Positions 1 through 8,499 are shown, counted from the first letter of the stretch. The stretch: 23,421 nucleotides of DNA from Chara braunii (GCA_003427395.1 BFEA01000147.1:333347-356767); one strand, 5' to 3'. Notes: generated by a model from the sequence alone, not told the origin. Numbers and translations are program-made.

Positions 1-46
1 ACGAAGAGAGAGGGAAGACGAGCAAAAGTTAGCATGGAAGTTGAGA

Positions 47-1510
47 ATGAAGAGGGAGAAGAAGAGGAGGAGAGAGGAAGTGAATAAGATGACCGTAGCA
101 GTGGCAAAGGTGCAGGAGTGTAGAGCGGAGGTGCTGGCCCAGCCAGATGATAAGGCCAAGTGGGACAAAGTACTGGGCTATCTAGAGGTGTTGAGCAAGG
201 CCTGGATGGAGGAGCGCCAGGCAAGTTGGAGCCAGGATGTAGCGTTGAGTGCCATGCGGTCCGGGTTTAGGGATTTTGGGCGCGAAATCGTCACCCACAT
301 TGGGGGCGAAGTCAAACAGTTGAGGGACAACGTGGGGAAGTTTTGTGAGGGCGCCATTCAGGGTGCCAAAGCTGCAGCCGCTGTAGAAGGAGAGGGCAGA
401 CCCCGTAAGGACCCAGTGAAACGTAAGTTCCCAGACGCGTACGGGGGAAAGAAGGACGAGAACTTTGACAACTGGGAGGCCAGTGTCAATAGTTATATCT
501 ACTTACAACACATCCTGACAGAGGAACAAGTCCTCGTGGCCTTCCAGGCCCTCAAAGATGAAGCGGCTAGTTTCGCCAGGTCCCTCGCGCGTACAGCCGG
601 TTGTGAAAACAACCTAGTTGCATATTCCAAAGTCACTCCTCTTTCCCAATTCCTCAAGCTCCTCAAGGAGCGGTTCGTTGACCCAACGCGAGGCATTAGA
701 GCCTCTAATAAGCTCCAAACGATCCACTCCCGACAGTGGAGGAGTGCCAAGGCACTCAAGGGTACCATGGACGACTTAGTAGTCGTCCCGGACGACGGGG
801 TCACTGAGCCCCAGCTGGTCCAGTTGTTTTATCGTGCCATTCCAGAGGCCGTACGCGGGCATTTCTTTGACAAATCTCAGCAGGCCGGCATGACTTACAA
901 TGCATCGAGTAGAGAAGTCGTCCTGTATGAGTCGAAGTCTATGCCAGTTACCACTTTCTGGCATAAGGACCTGGAGAAGGGGAAGAAGTGGAAAGATCGT
1001 ACCATCTCGGGCCAAGTCAAGGCCAAGGATCACTTGATCCTGACATTAGAGGAGGGTGGTACAGAAGAGGTCCCATATGATCAGATTGAGTGGGGCCTAG
1101 GGGAGGGGTACAGTAGTGTAGGGCAGGGGAGGTCTTACGCTGCTGTCGCGACCGGAGGGAGGCCGCAAGGTAGAGGAGGAGGCCAGGGCCAAAGGGGCCA
1201 GGTCATGGGAGGCCGAGGACCGGGCGGACAGGGGGTTGGCGGACAGGGAAACCGCCAAGCGGGAGGTATGGGTCAAGGTCCCTCGTTAAATCGCCAGGGT
1301 AACCGGTCCCATTGAGGAGGTGGAAGGGCACCTCAAGGAGGATGGCACCCAGGCTTGCCACAGGGCAGGCCCTGGGAAGATCTGGGCTTGGACCAGCGCT
1401 TATGGCAGGAACGCGTGAACCTGGGACAGTGCGTATTCTGTGGTGACCCGGCGCACGTAATTAAATTTTGTCCAAAGTATAGACAGGCCCGTTGGGCTGC
1501 CCAGCAGTGA
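47..1510 (+). pseudogene. gag: Ty3/gypsy Gag with CCHC zinc knuckle, broken by a TGA at 1313
   Basis: Gag packages element RNA and forms the virus-like particle. The first ATG in this frame is at 47. The open stretch runs 422 codons to a TGA at 1313-1315. The central part (about residues 120-290) has the retrotransposon capsid-like pattern, including a run ending LKERFVDPTRGIRASNKLQ. Residues about 370-420 are Gly/Arg/Gln-rich (RGG-like), as in RNA-binding Gag tails. Past the stop the same frame stays open to a TGA at 1508-1510 and encodes a perfect C-x2-C-x4-H-x4-C knuckle (CVFCGDPAHVIKFC). The 1313 TGA therefore cuts the knuckle off an otherwise normal Gag of about 487 residues. The TGA lies where a CGA Arg codon would need only one C-to-T change. 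Confidence 0.88.
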
Positions 1511-2235
1511 AAAGGCAGCCGCCAGTAGGGGTCGCAACTGCCCCTACTTCCAGGCGTGGAGAAGTGAGCGCGCGCAAACAGGACACTCCCAACCCACATG
1601 AGCCTATGGCAGAGGTTGCAGGCCCGTGCCTAGGTAGCTGCCCAGAGACTGCTTGTGTTAGCGTCTCTTTAGGCACGTCCCTCACAGGTGTGGCAGAAGA
1701 GTTAAAAGAGAGAATGCCAGCCTGGGCCAAAATGAAAAGAGAGAGTAAGGGACAACTGATTTTGGTAGACGTAGAGGTGTTTAGAAGTAGAGTAGGGGCC
1801 CTTATAGACTCAGGGGCTACCCGTAGTTACATTAGCCGTAGGGCGGTGAAGAAGCTGAGGCTAGGACTAAAGGTCCAGAAGTTAGTAGACCCCATAGTCA
1901 GTATCCTCGCAGACAACCGCACGATGCGAGTTGAGGATTACGTAGAGGGAGTCCAGGCATACTTTCGCCTAGAGAAGAATGGAAAAGTGGAGAAGGTCCT
2001 CCTTTCTTTGACTCTCCTCGTGCAGGATGACCTTCCTTTCGATATAGTGTTAGGAATGGATTGGGGAGAGGCAGCAGGGGCCACACTTCATTTGAGAGAG
2101 CATGAGTGTAGGCTCCCTAGCCCGGCAGGCGAAGTTAAGACTGCCCGCTTGTTCTATGTGTCGGGTGTAGACAACACCTTGGCACATTGCTGTCTCAGTG
2201 CTCCCGCGTTCGCACGATTAGTCAAAAAGGAGTAG
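1483..2235 (+). pseudogene. pol: Ty3/gypsy Pol, retropepsin (aspartic protease) part
   Basis: This frame opens after a TAG at 1480 and runs to a TAG at 2233. It encodes a retropepsin-like protease that would process Gag-Pol. The catalytic motif ALIDSGATRSYIS is at residues 104-115 (numbered from a TTG at 1492) and the second conserved strand DIVLGMDW is at 184-191, which is normal spacing for Ty3 proteases. The frame is -1 relative to Gag and overlaps the Gag end by about 25 nt. There is no in-frame ATG at the start, so expression would need frameshifting or fusion to Gag. The same frame stays open past the 2233 TAG with Pol linker sequence, so that stop is a lesion and not a natural end. Confidence 0.85.
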
Positions 2236-2739
2236 TTAGAAGACCAGGTCTTTGTAGTTTATGTTAGACCTGTTTTTGAGGCCCAGGAAAAGGATAGTTC
2301 CACAGATCCAACAATTGCCAAGCTGCTGGAAGAATTCAAAGACTTGATTGAGTCGCCGACAGGAGTAGTGTCGCGACCCATCCAGCACAGGATAGAGATA
2401 GAGCCTGGCAGTAGAACTCCTAAGGGTGCAGTCTACAGGATGTCCCCTAGAGAGTTATAGGATCTTTGCAAGGAGTTAGACGAACTCCTTGAGAAAGGTT
2501 GGATCAGGCCCAGTTCGTCTCCTTCTGGAGCACCAGTTTTGTTTGTCCCCAAGAAGGAAGGAGAGCTTCGTATGTGTATAGACTATAGGGGTTTGAATGC
2601 GATCACTGTGAAGAATGCTGAGCCGCTGCCCAGGATAGACGATCTTTTAGATCGGGTGCAGGGTTGTAAGTATTTCTCTAAGATAGACTTAAAGTCCGGA
2701 TACCATCAGATAGAAGTCCATCCTGATGATCAGTACAAA
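2236..2739 (+). pseudogene. pol: Ty3/gypsy Pol, N-terminal reverse transcriptase (fingers/palm)
   Basis: It continues the protease frame. It carries the linker, then [40 protein letters not shown] and [15 protein letters not shown], which are the RT fingers and palm motif A (catalytic Asp in [11 protein letters not shown]). A TAG at 2458-2460 breaks it just before the helix leading to WIRPS. At 2737-2740 the reading jumps to the next frame: the text after DDQYK only makes RT sense if one A is missing from an A run. Read on, the original frame ends at a TAG at 2776. The lesion is a single-base deletion. Confidence 0.87.
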
Positions 2740-3461
2740 CGGCATTCCGGACTAGATATGGGCATTATGAGTTTGTAGTGATGCCCTTTGGACTAACCAA
2801 TGCGCCAGCTACTTTTCAGCGTTGTATGAATGACCTGTTTAGACTATGGTTAGATAAGTTTGTAGTAGTCTATCTAGACGATATCCTAGTTTTTAGTAAG
2901 ACCCTCCAGGAGCATCATGGTCATCTGAGGCAGGTCTTGGAGAAGCTTAGAGAGGCTAACTTCAAGATCAACGCGAAGAAGTGCGAGTGGGCCAAGACGC
3001 AAGTTTTGTACTTGGGCCACATATTAGACGGAGATGGCATCAAGCCAGAGGACAGCAAGATCGCGGCGATTAGAGATTGGCCGACGCCCCGCACATTGAC
3101 AGAGTTGCGGTCNTTCCTAGGCTTAGCTAACTACTATAGGAAGTTCGTGAGGAACTTCTCCACTATCGCCGCTCCCTTACGCCGATTGCTGAAGAAAGAG
3201 GCAATCTGGCAATGGGACAAAGACTGTACGTCTGCGCTCAAGAAGCTAAAGCGCGCGTTAATAAAGTATCCTGTCCTCAAAGTTGCAGATCTGTCTTTGC
3301 CATTTGTCGTCACCACGGACGCGAGCCAGTATGGGATAGGCGCCGTGTTGCAGCAGGACGACGACAATGGCTATAGACCCGTAGAGTTCATGTCAACGAG
3401 GATGCCCTGTGAGAAAGTTGCTGCCTCCACGTACGAGAGAGAACTCTACGCTCTCAGGTAG
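2740..3461 (+). pseudogene. pol: Ty3/gypsy Pol, RT catalytic core and start of RNase H
   Basis: This frame begins at the 2739 frameshift. It carries VMPFGLTNAPATFQ (motif B), the catalytic VVYLDDILVFSK (YLDD, about 2871-2882), the primer-grip region YLGHILDGDGI and the connection FLGLANYYRKFVRNFS. The RNase H start follows, with VVTTDASQYGIGAVLQQ (catalytic Asp) and TYERELYALR (catalytic Glu). A TAG at 3459-3461 interrupts the conserved ELYALR-x-ALDHW stretch. An N at 3112 leaves one residue undetermined. Confidence 0.9.
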
Positions 3462-3731
3462 GCTTTAGATCATTGGAAGCACTACCTGCTTGGGAGGCAC
3501 TTCAAAGTCTACTCGGATCATGAAACACTTAGATGGTTGAAGACCCAGGCCAAGATGACACCGAAGTTGACCAGGTGGGCCGCAGAGATAGACCAATTCG
3601 ACTTTGAGCTCAAGCCAGTGAAGGGCAAGTACAATGTAGTGGCGGATGCTCTAAGTAGGAGATCAGACTACTTTGGAGCCGTAGTACATTATCTGGATAT
3701 AGGGAGAGACCTGCAGGAGAAAGTGAAATAA
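3462..3731 (+). pseudogene. pol: Ty3/gypsy Pol, RNase H C-terminal part
   Basis: Same frame as the previous part. It encodes ALDHWKHYLLGRHFKVYSDHETLRWL, with the RNase H Asp in YSDHE, followed by the linker KGKYNVVADALSRR that closes RNase H in Ty3/gypsy Pol. The frame meets a TAA at 3729-3731 within the normal linker to integrase and continues open immediately after it. Both bounding stops could come from one C-to-T change in a Gln codon. Confidence 0.87.
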
Positions 3732-5195
3732 ACGTATACGCAGGACCTTATCTTTAGCGACCTCCTAAAGAGAGTTAGAGAGGCCCCAGAGACCGAACCA
3801 GATTACCGCACTACAGACGGGTTGCTGTTTGAGAAGACTAATGTGTTTGACCGCCTGTGCGTTCCCAACAGCGAAGAGATTCGTAGTCTGATTCTAGGGG
3901 AATGTCACGATACTGAGGGACACTTCGGTTGGCAAAAGACGTTAGCCAATCTGATGCGTGCGTACACATGGCCAGGGATGAAGAACGACTGCATAGAGTA
4001 TGTCGGCAGTTGTAAAGTATGCCAGCGAAACAAATCTACTACACGCGCGCCCCTAGGTCTTCTCAGACCCGTGCCTATTCCGGATCAGCCGGGAGACTTA
4101 GTGTCCATAGACTTCATGGACACGCAAGTCAAGAGCAGACATGGTAAGAGCCAAGTCATGGTCATAGTCGACCGTTTTAGTAAGTATGCAGTTTTTGTTC
4201 CTTTGCCTGCAGAGGCACGTACAGATTTAGTAATACAGAAGTTCTTTGACTTTTGGGTTAGTAAGAATGGAATCCCATTGTCAATAGTTAGTGATAGAGA
4301 TAGTCATTTCACCAGCCAGAACTGGCAAGAACTCATGAGAGTCTACGGATCTAAGTTGTTAATGTNGTCCGGCCGTCACNCAGAGACTAACGGTCAGACA
4401 GAACAGATGAACAAGATCCTACAGCAAGTTNTGCGCATGTATATTAGACCAGATCAGATCNANTGGNATGAGATGTTGCCCAAGGTCGCTAGTGCGTACA
4501 ACAACAGTGTGCATCTATCCACCTGCCGCACTCCCAATGAGTTGCACAAGTCCTTTAGACCGCGCAGATTTGAAGGACTGAACCGGGATCAGATCCACAG
4601 ATTACCGCCCGGTACCAGGGAGTTTGCAATACAGCACGAAAAGGAGTTAGCCACTGTTGTTGAGAACCTTCGGAAGGCCCAGCACAGAATGATAGAGCAG
4701 GCTAACAAGCACCGTCGCCCAACACAGTTTCAAGTAGGCGACTTAGTCTGGGTCAAAGCAAAAGAGTTTGCACCGGAAGAAAACATCTCGCAGAAGTTAC
4801 TGCCTGCATATAGAGGACCGTGGCCGGTTCTAGAAGTCAAGGGCGGAGAGGATGGACCGTCCTACAGCATTGAGATTCCAGCACACCTCCACACATACCC
4901 TGTGTTTCATGCTTCAAAGCTGCTGCCGTGTGTCACAAGTCAGCAGTTCCCTTCCAGGAGATCCATGATCCCACCGGATATGGATGGAAGCTATGACATA
5001 GAGGGCATTGTAGAAGAGGATGTGTTTAGGACAGGAGGTAGGGGTCGTCCCCAGAAACAGTATAAAGTCTGGTTTGCCTATCAGGAACCAGAAGACGACC
5101 GCTGGTTCACGAAAGCAGAACTTCTTGAGACTGCTCCCGACATAGTCAGAGCCTATGAGCGTGACAAGAAAGGTAAAGGTCCCGCCTTGGACTGA
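3732..5195 (+). pseudogene. pol: Ty3/gypsy Pol, integrase with C-terminal chromodomain
   Basis: Integrase inserts the cDNA copy. Numbering from the leucine codon at 3822: an HHCC zinc site at H29, H34, C64 and C67; then the catalytic triad D97 (SIDF), D158 (VSDRD) and E194 (GQTEQMNK), spaced 60 and 35 residues as in DD35E integrases; then the VGDLVWVKAK GPY-type C-terminal module. Residues about 391-447 (YDIEGIVEEDVF through WFTKAELLETAPDIVRAY) form a chromodomain, which defines chromoviruses and is thought to guide insertion to chromatin. The frame is open from 3732 to its natural TGA at 5193. Six Ns (4366, 4380, 4431, 4441, 4443, 4447) fall in the catalytic core. Confidence 0.93.
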
Positions 5196-5471
5196 AATTT
5201 TCTCGGAGGACCTCCAATTTAGGACGGCGGGAGTGAAACGGTTTTCGCCTTTTAGCAGTAGCAGATGCAGTACCCAGGGTTCGATCCCTAGACCTCACCC
5301 TACCCATGTACAGTATCTGTGTAGACCCCGAGAATTGAACCTGTGACCTGTGCATTCGTAGGCAGTTGGTAGGCCTGTCGTAGGTCCATAGGCAGCAGGG
5401 GTTCGATCTGTAGGTCTATAGTGCAGGAGTAGTGAGTTCCGGAAACTTAGCTGTAAACCTTCTAGAAGATA

Positions 5472-5518
5472 GGCAAGTGGGCAAGTGGGCAAGTGGTCAA
5501 GTGGCGAGGCAAGTGGTG
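5472..5518 (+). repeat. 9-bp minisatellite in the presumed LTR
   Basis: Four to five imperfect head-to-tail copies of GGCAAGTGG/TCAAGTGG. Confidence 0.8.
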
Positions 5519-5547
5519 GACTAAACCGCAGTGCAACAGCAGTACAA

Positions 5548-5671
5548 CGTCGGTAGGATGGCGGTGAGTCCACAGTCAGTCTCAGTCCGGTCCAGCAAGT
5601 ACCACAGGGGGACTGTAAGCACCATGGGTCGATGGCAAAGGGCAGACCAACGAGTTTCTGAAGTATAAATC
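5548..5671 (+). repeat. 124-bp direct repeat, left copy
   Basis: Matches 5712-5835 at 121 of 124 positions. The three differences are T/C and T/C transitions and one C/G change. Only the adapter and two further bases separate the copies, so one copy is probably an assembly duplicate and the genome likely has one. Confidence 0.95.
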
Positions 5672-5709
5672 CTGTCTCTTATACACATCTAGATGTGTAT
5701 AAGAGACAG
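5672..5709. other. Illumina Nextera mate-pair junction adapter left in the assembly
   Basis: A perfect 38-bp palindrome made of CTGTCTCTTATACACATCT followed by its reverse complement AGATGTGTATAAGAGACAG. This is the Tn5 mosaic-end circularisation junction of Nextera mate-pair libraries. It is not genomic sequence. Neighbouring copies 5548-5671 and 5712-5835 show where the two fragment ends were fused. Confidence 0.98.
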
Positions 5710-5711
5710 GT

Positions 5712-5835
5712 CGTCGGTAGGATGGCGGTGAGTCCACAGTCAGTCCCAGTCCGGTCCAGCAAGTACCACAGGGGGACTGTAAGCACCATGGGCCGATGGG
5801 AAAGGGCAGACCAACGAGTTTCTGAAGTATAAATC
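5712..5835 (+). repeat. 124-bp direct repeat, right copy
   Basis: Right partner of 5548-5671. Removing 164 bp (5548-5711) would leave a continuous sequence running through the TATA box into the following text. Confidence 0.95.
5828..5834 (+). promoter_or_regulatory. TATA box of the presumed LTR
   Basis: TATAAAT lies in the presumed LTR and is followed by a GC-richer stretch from about 5840 that would be the start of R. The duplicated copy is at 5664-5670. Assignment rests on the motif and context only. Confidence 0.45.
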
Positions 5836-6234
5836 AAGAGGCAGCGCCCAGCCATTCATTCATTCCTGCGTGAGCCATGCGGAAGCGCTGCCACAGCGAC
5901 TTGTGCAAGGAGGTCTGCAGATGAGCCCGGAGGACGCAGTGGGCTAGAGAGAGGGAGTTAGCATAGCGATAGGGTAGATGCAGCGACAGCTGTCATAGCT
6001 GTAGTTAGTAGTGAGTGTGTGTGTGTGTTTGAGTGTTAGAGTGATGCGTGTGGGATATCCAGGGTGATCCAGTGTATGTGAACAGTGAGATGTTTGGGCG
6101 CTGAAGTCGCCATAGCCAATTGAGAGTGAACTCGTATCTGAAAGCCATATCTCTGAGTTTTGAGTGGGCGCATGTCACCAGTATGCTGCGTTGCTGTTTA
6201 CATGCATGAAAAGTGTGTTTGAGAACGAGTCTGA

Positions 6235-6408
6235 TTGCATGTCGATAAAATCATAGAAAAATGCCTACAAGCAGCCATTCTCTTCTTCGATTTTGAAAAA
6301 GCCAACGAGCAAGTGAACTGGGAGTTCCTACACGCGTACATGACAAGGATGGGAGTGGGAGAAAACTTCAGAAATCGGGTAAAGCTCCTATGCAATCATG
6401 CAAATGAC
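6235..6408 (+). pseudogene. LINE-A RT fragment, motif A
   Basis: The reading VDKIIEKCLQAAILFFDFEKANEQVNWEFL matches LINE-C at 20640-20740 (INVAILFFDFEKAYDQVNWDFM). The motif A Asp (FFDFEKA) is kept, while the usual AYDQ reads ANEQ. MGVGENFRNRVKLL follows. Homology stops at about 6405, where a TIR element begins. Confidence 0.85.
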
Positions 6409-6620
6409 CTACTATCTTCCTCTGAACATAACGCATATGCATTGTGTTCGGATTTTCTGTAAATACAAAAATTTGAATAGACCGCTTGTGTAGTATTCGA
6501 AAGTGAAGGCTGTTCGAACAGAACGCATACGTGTTGTACTCGACTAAAAAGAAACTTGTGTTGTATTTGTGTACAACGCATATGCGTTATGTTTGGGGGA
6601 AAACAGTAGGAAGATGGTAG
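6409..6620. mobile_element. 212-bp MITE-like element with 13-bp terminal inverted repeats inside LINE-A
   Basis: The left end CTACTATCTTCCT (6409-6421) is the inverted complement of AGGAAGATGGTAG (6608-6620) with one mismatch. Inside the ends a second inverted pair of 21 bp (6425-6445 against 6573-6593, 20 of 21) contains the palindrome AACGCATATGCGTT (6575-6588). A related copy lies at about 6517-6543. LINE-A RT coding resumes just after the right end (VVQV, then PVRQGDPL). No clear target duplication was found. The superfamily is not assigned. Confidence 0.65.
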
Positions 6621-6925
6621 TCCAAGTAAGCATTGTCTTGTTGGATCTGCATCCCGTGTCTAGACCAGTGCGCCAGGGAGACCCTTTGCACCCCCGATTC
6701 TCCTTTTCATTACCGAGGAAGTAGCGTTCTTCTTGAGAGAAAGCCCTTCAATAAGCAGACTTACAATCCAACACACCAAACCGTTGCATGCGCTAATGTT
6801 TGAAGATGACTTGACAGTACTAATAAGGGCCACTAACACATCCTTCTAAGCAATAGTAAAAGCACTGGAAGCTTTTAGACTTGCATCCGAAATGAAGGTC
6901 AACTGAAGTAAGATGGTGGGCTGGT
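6621..6925 (+). pseudogene. LINE-A RT fragment, motifs B and C
   Basis: Read in shifting frames it gives VVQV, SRPVRQGDPL (motif B; LINE-C has SRSVRQGDRL), then LMFEDDLTVLIRA (motif C, with FADD altered to FEDD) and ASEMKVN*SKMVGW, which matches the LINE-C stretch MRINWGKTIGWW. It has several stops and frameshifts. It is cut at 6925 by the retroposon that follows. Confidence 0.85.
6914..6925 (+). repeat. Target-site duplication, left copy (12 bp)
   Basis: TGGTGGGCTGGT here is identical to 7839-7850 and flanks the poly(A) retroposon. Confidence 0.85.
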
Positions 6926-6930
6926 TCAAT

Positions 6931-7178
6931 TTTGGTTTCAATTGAGCACGCAGGGGAGTAGATGATTCTAATTTTTCGTTTGGTATTGAGAGGTGGTTTT
7001 TCAGGTTTGGGGGAATCACTATTCTGCGGGGACTGGCTTTTGGTGGGAACTGCTCATCCTTGAGGGAGTGGTGGTTCATTAGGGGCTTGTCCTGAGCTGG
7101 GGTCAATAATGGGAATGGGTCGCCCCTTGACATGGGCAGTTCATGGACAAAAGGGAAGAGTGGTTTCAATGTTTTTTC
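6931..7178 (+). repeat. Direct repeat of about 240 bp, copy 1
   Basis: Shares long blocks with 7297-7532, for example GCGGGGACTGGCTTTTGGTG and GAGCTGGGGTCAATAA, with small indels and substitutions. Confidence 0.88.
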
Positions 7179-7296
7179 TTCTACTCCCTGTAGATGTCGT
7201 CAGAAGTATTTTTTGTAGCCAAGGCCGGGTAATGGCCCCGGCATCTCGATTCTTTAGTCTTCTGTGTAATAATCTGGATAGAGTTCACTTCTCAAT

Positions 7297-7532
7297 GTTG
7301 GATCCAATTGAGTATGCAGGGGAGTTGTTGCCCTTAGGGGACCTTCCCATGGGGAGAGGGTTGGGATGGAGGTTGGGGGAACCACTATTCTGCGGGGACT
7401 GGCTTTTGGTGGGAACTGCTCATTCTTGAGGGAGTGGTGGTTCGTTAAGGGGCTTGTCCTGAGCTGGGGTCAATAAGGGGAATGGGTCGCCCCTTGACGG
7501 GGGCAGTTCATGGACAAGAGGGATGTTTTTTT
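7297..7532 (+). repeat. Direct repeat of about 240 bp, copy 2
   Basis: Partner of 6931-7178. A second homologous block, GGTAATGGCCC with its hairpin, follows each copy (7224 and 7688), so the duplicated unit is longer than 240 bp but diverged. Confidence 0.88.
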
Positions 7533-7838
7533 CTGATTAGAAGGTAGGGCAAATCTGTTTCTCTGCACGATGGAGAGGTGGAGGGAGGAAAATAAGAGAG
7601 CTGCTTGAGTAGTTTAACAATAAGTTCGTAAGTTTTCCTAAATGTTCTAGAGCTTTTTCATAGTTCTCAGTTTGTTCTCAGCCGAAGGCCAGGTAATGGC
7701 CCTGGTATCCTGAATCATTTCTCTAATCATTTGTATACTTTTATATGGGACGCTGGGCCCGGTTCCCAGCACGTGTTGCTCCCCATGAATAGATTGGAGC
7801 GTTTTGTCCCAAAAAAAAAAAAAAAAAAAAAAAAAAGG

Positions 7839-8024
7839 TGGTGGGCTGGTGACCGGCAGAAGAACCCCCCCACAACCTGAGCCAGTCTCCGATCAACTCA
7901 AGTGGGCAACCGGAGAGGTGTTACACTATTTGGAAATTATGGTAAACAAAGAACGAACATGGTTGTGCATCGACCAGAGTCCTGTGACCAAGACAAATCT
8001 CCAGAGTCTCTCCGTTCAGGAATG
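7839..8024 (+). pseudogene. LINE-A ORF2 fragment after the RT domain
   Basis: GW*PAEEPPHNLSQ then WATGEVLHYLEIMVNKERTWLCIDQ align with LINE-B (GWWLAEDTPPQPDD) and LINE-C (MWQTPD-PTRYLG-LMTRDG). The segment is bounded on the left by the target duplication of the 913-bp retroposon and on the right by a truncated LINE tail. Confidence 0.75.
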
Positions 8025-8141
8025 GGTACTATTTTGTATTCAATTTTGACTTGCTGGGGGAATAGGAACCGGACTGACGCTCCCCAGAATGGATATGGAG
8101 CCAGGACCGCAAGGACCTGTTTAAAATTAAAAAAAAAAAAA
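8025..8141 (+). mobile_element. 117-bp, severely 5'-truncated LINE 3' tail with poly(A)
   Basis: It is flanked by the 7-bp repeat AGGAATG (8018-8024, 8142-8148) and ends in 14 As (8129-8142). It contains the GGAACCGGACTGACGCTCCCC tail block with its GCTCC...GGAGC hairpin (8079-8102). LINE-A coding continues on the far side as RNAQASL, so this is an insertion into LINE-A. The upstream part matches the 3' UTR at 13285-13330. Confidence 0.7.
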
Positions 8142-8499
8142 AGGAATGCCCAAGCATCCCTTCAAGAAATAGTGACTATCTCCAACACATCCATGTCCCT
8201 ACCCTATGGTGCACTAATATCCATCTAGTCCACACTGACAAATCCTTAAAGAAATGAAGCAATAAGTTTGGTGCTTTGTCGAGACTGATAACCCCACCAG
8301 ACAATTCTGCATTAATAAAGTTGTCTGGCATTACATTATAAAAAGACGTGAAAAAGGTGGTTTGGGTCTGCTAGACGCCAGGCAGGAAGCCCGGGCTTTA
8401 CAAATAAAACAGATAATCAATATCCTACACTGTTGTTTTAATCCATGGACTCAGAGAGATGGTTAACGGCTGCATATTGTCAGGTGCCCTTATATTCCC
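8142..8499 (+). pseudogene. LINE-A ORF2 fragment (NAQASL to ALQIK region)
   Basis: RNAQASLQ matches LINE-B KNAQASLIGRAL. KVVWHYIIKRREKGGLGLLDARQEARALQIKQIINIL (8309-8428) matches LINE-C SKIAWHYVTRRPRNGGLGIIDPG-ETKALQIKWIVKLL. Homology fades near 8490 at SGAL, where the next inserted element begins. Confidence 0.85.

Larger units (their letters stand above)
1..6180 (+). mobile_element. Ty3/gypsy chromovirus LTR retrotransposon, 5' LTR outside the window
   Basis: The domain order is Gag with a zinc knuckle, aspartic protease, reverse transcriptase, RNase H, integrase and a C-terminal chromodomain. This is the order of Ty3/gypsy chromoviruses. The coding body ends at 5195. The non-coding tail to about 6180 carries a TATA box and is the probable 3' LTR, but its edges were not proven because the 5' LTR is upstream of the window. 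The copy is dead: premature stops at 1313, 2233, 2458, 3459 and 3729 and a 1-nt frameshift near 2739. LINE-A coding homology is clear from about 6235, so the right boundary given here is approximate. Confidence 0.9.
5234..6180 (+). repeat. Candidate 3' LTR / 3' non-coding region of the Ty3 element
   Basis: There is no coding sequence between the Pol stop and LINE-A. A purine-rich stretch (about 5219-5233) ending in GGGAG then TG could be a polypurine tract and the 5' edge of an LTR. A TATAAAT box (5664-5670, again 5828-5834) is followed by a GC-richer transcribed-looking stretch, as expected for U3/R. The 5' LTR is not in the window, so LTR identity cannot be tested directly and both edges are uncertain. 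Other contents are a GGCAAGTGG minisatellite, three tRNA T-arm-like motifs and a mate-pair adapter artefact. Confidence 0.45.
6926..7838 (+). mobile_element. 913-bp poly(A)-tailed non-autonomous retroposon
   Basis: It is flanked by a perfect 12-bp direct repeat (6914-6925, 7839-7850) and ends in 26 As (7811-7836). LINE-A coding reads GWF just before it and resumes as GW*PAEEPP just after, so it is a clean insertion. There is no convincing protein. The body holds a direct repeat of about 240 bp (6931-7178, 7297-7532) and two copies of a small hairpin (7224-7242, 7688-7706). The last 60 bp carry the GCTCC...GGAGC tail hairpin shared with LINE 3' ends here. It could be a LINE 3' UTR fragment with an internal duplication or a LINE-tailed SINE. 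Confidence 0.75.

Noticed and set aside
5548-5835. A genuine short LTR pair or target duplication around a palindrome
   Set aside because: The palindrome is exactly the Nextera mate-pair junction sequence, so the structure is technical.
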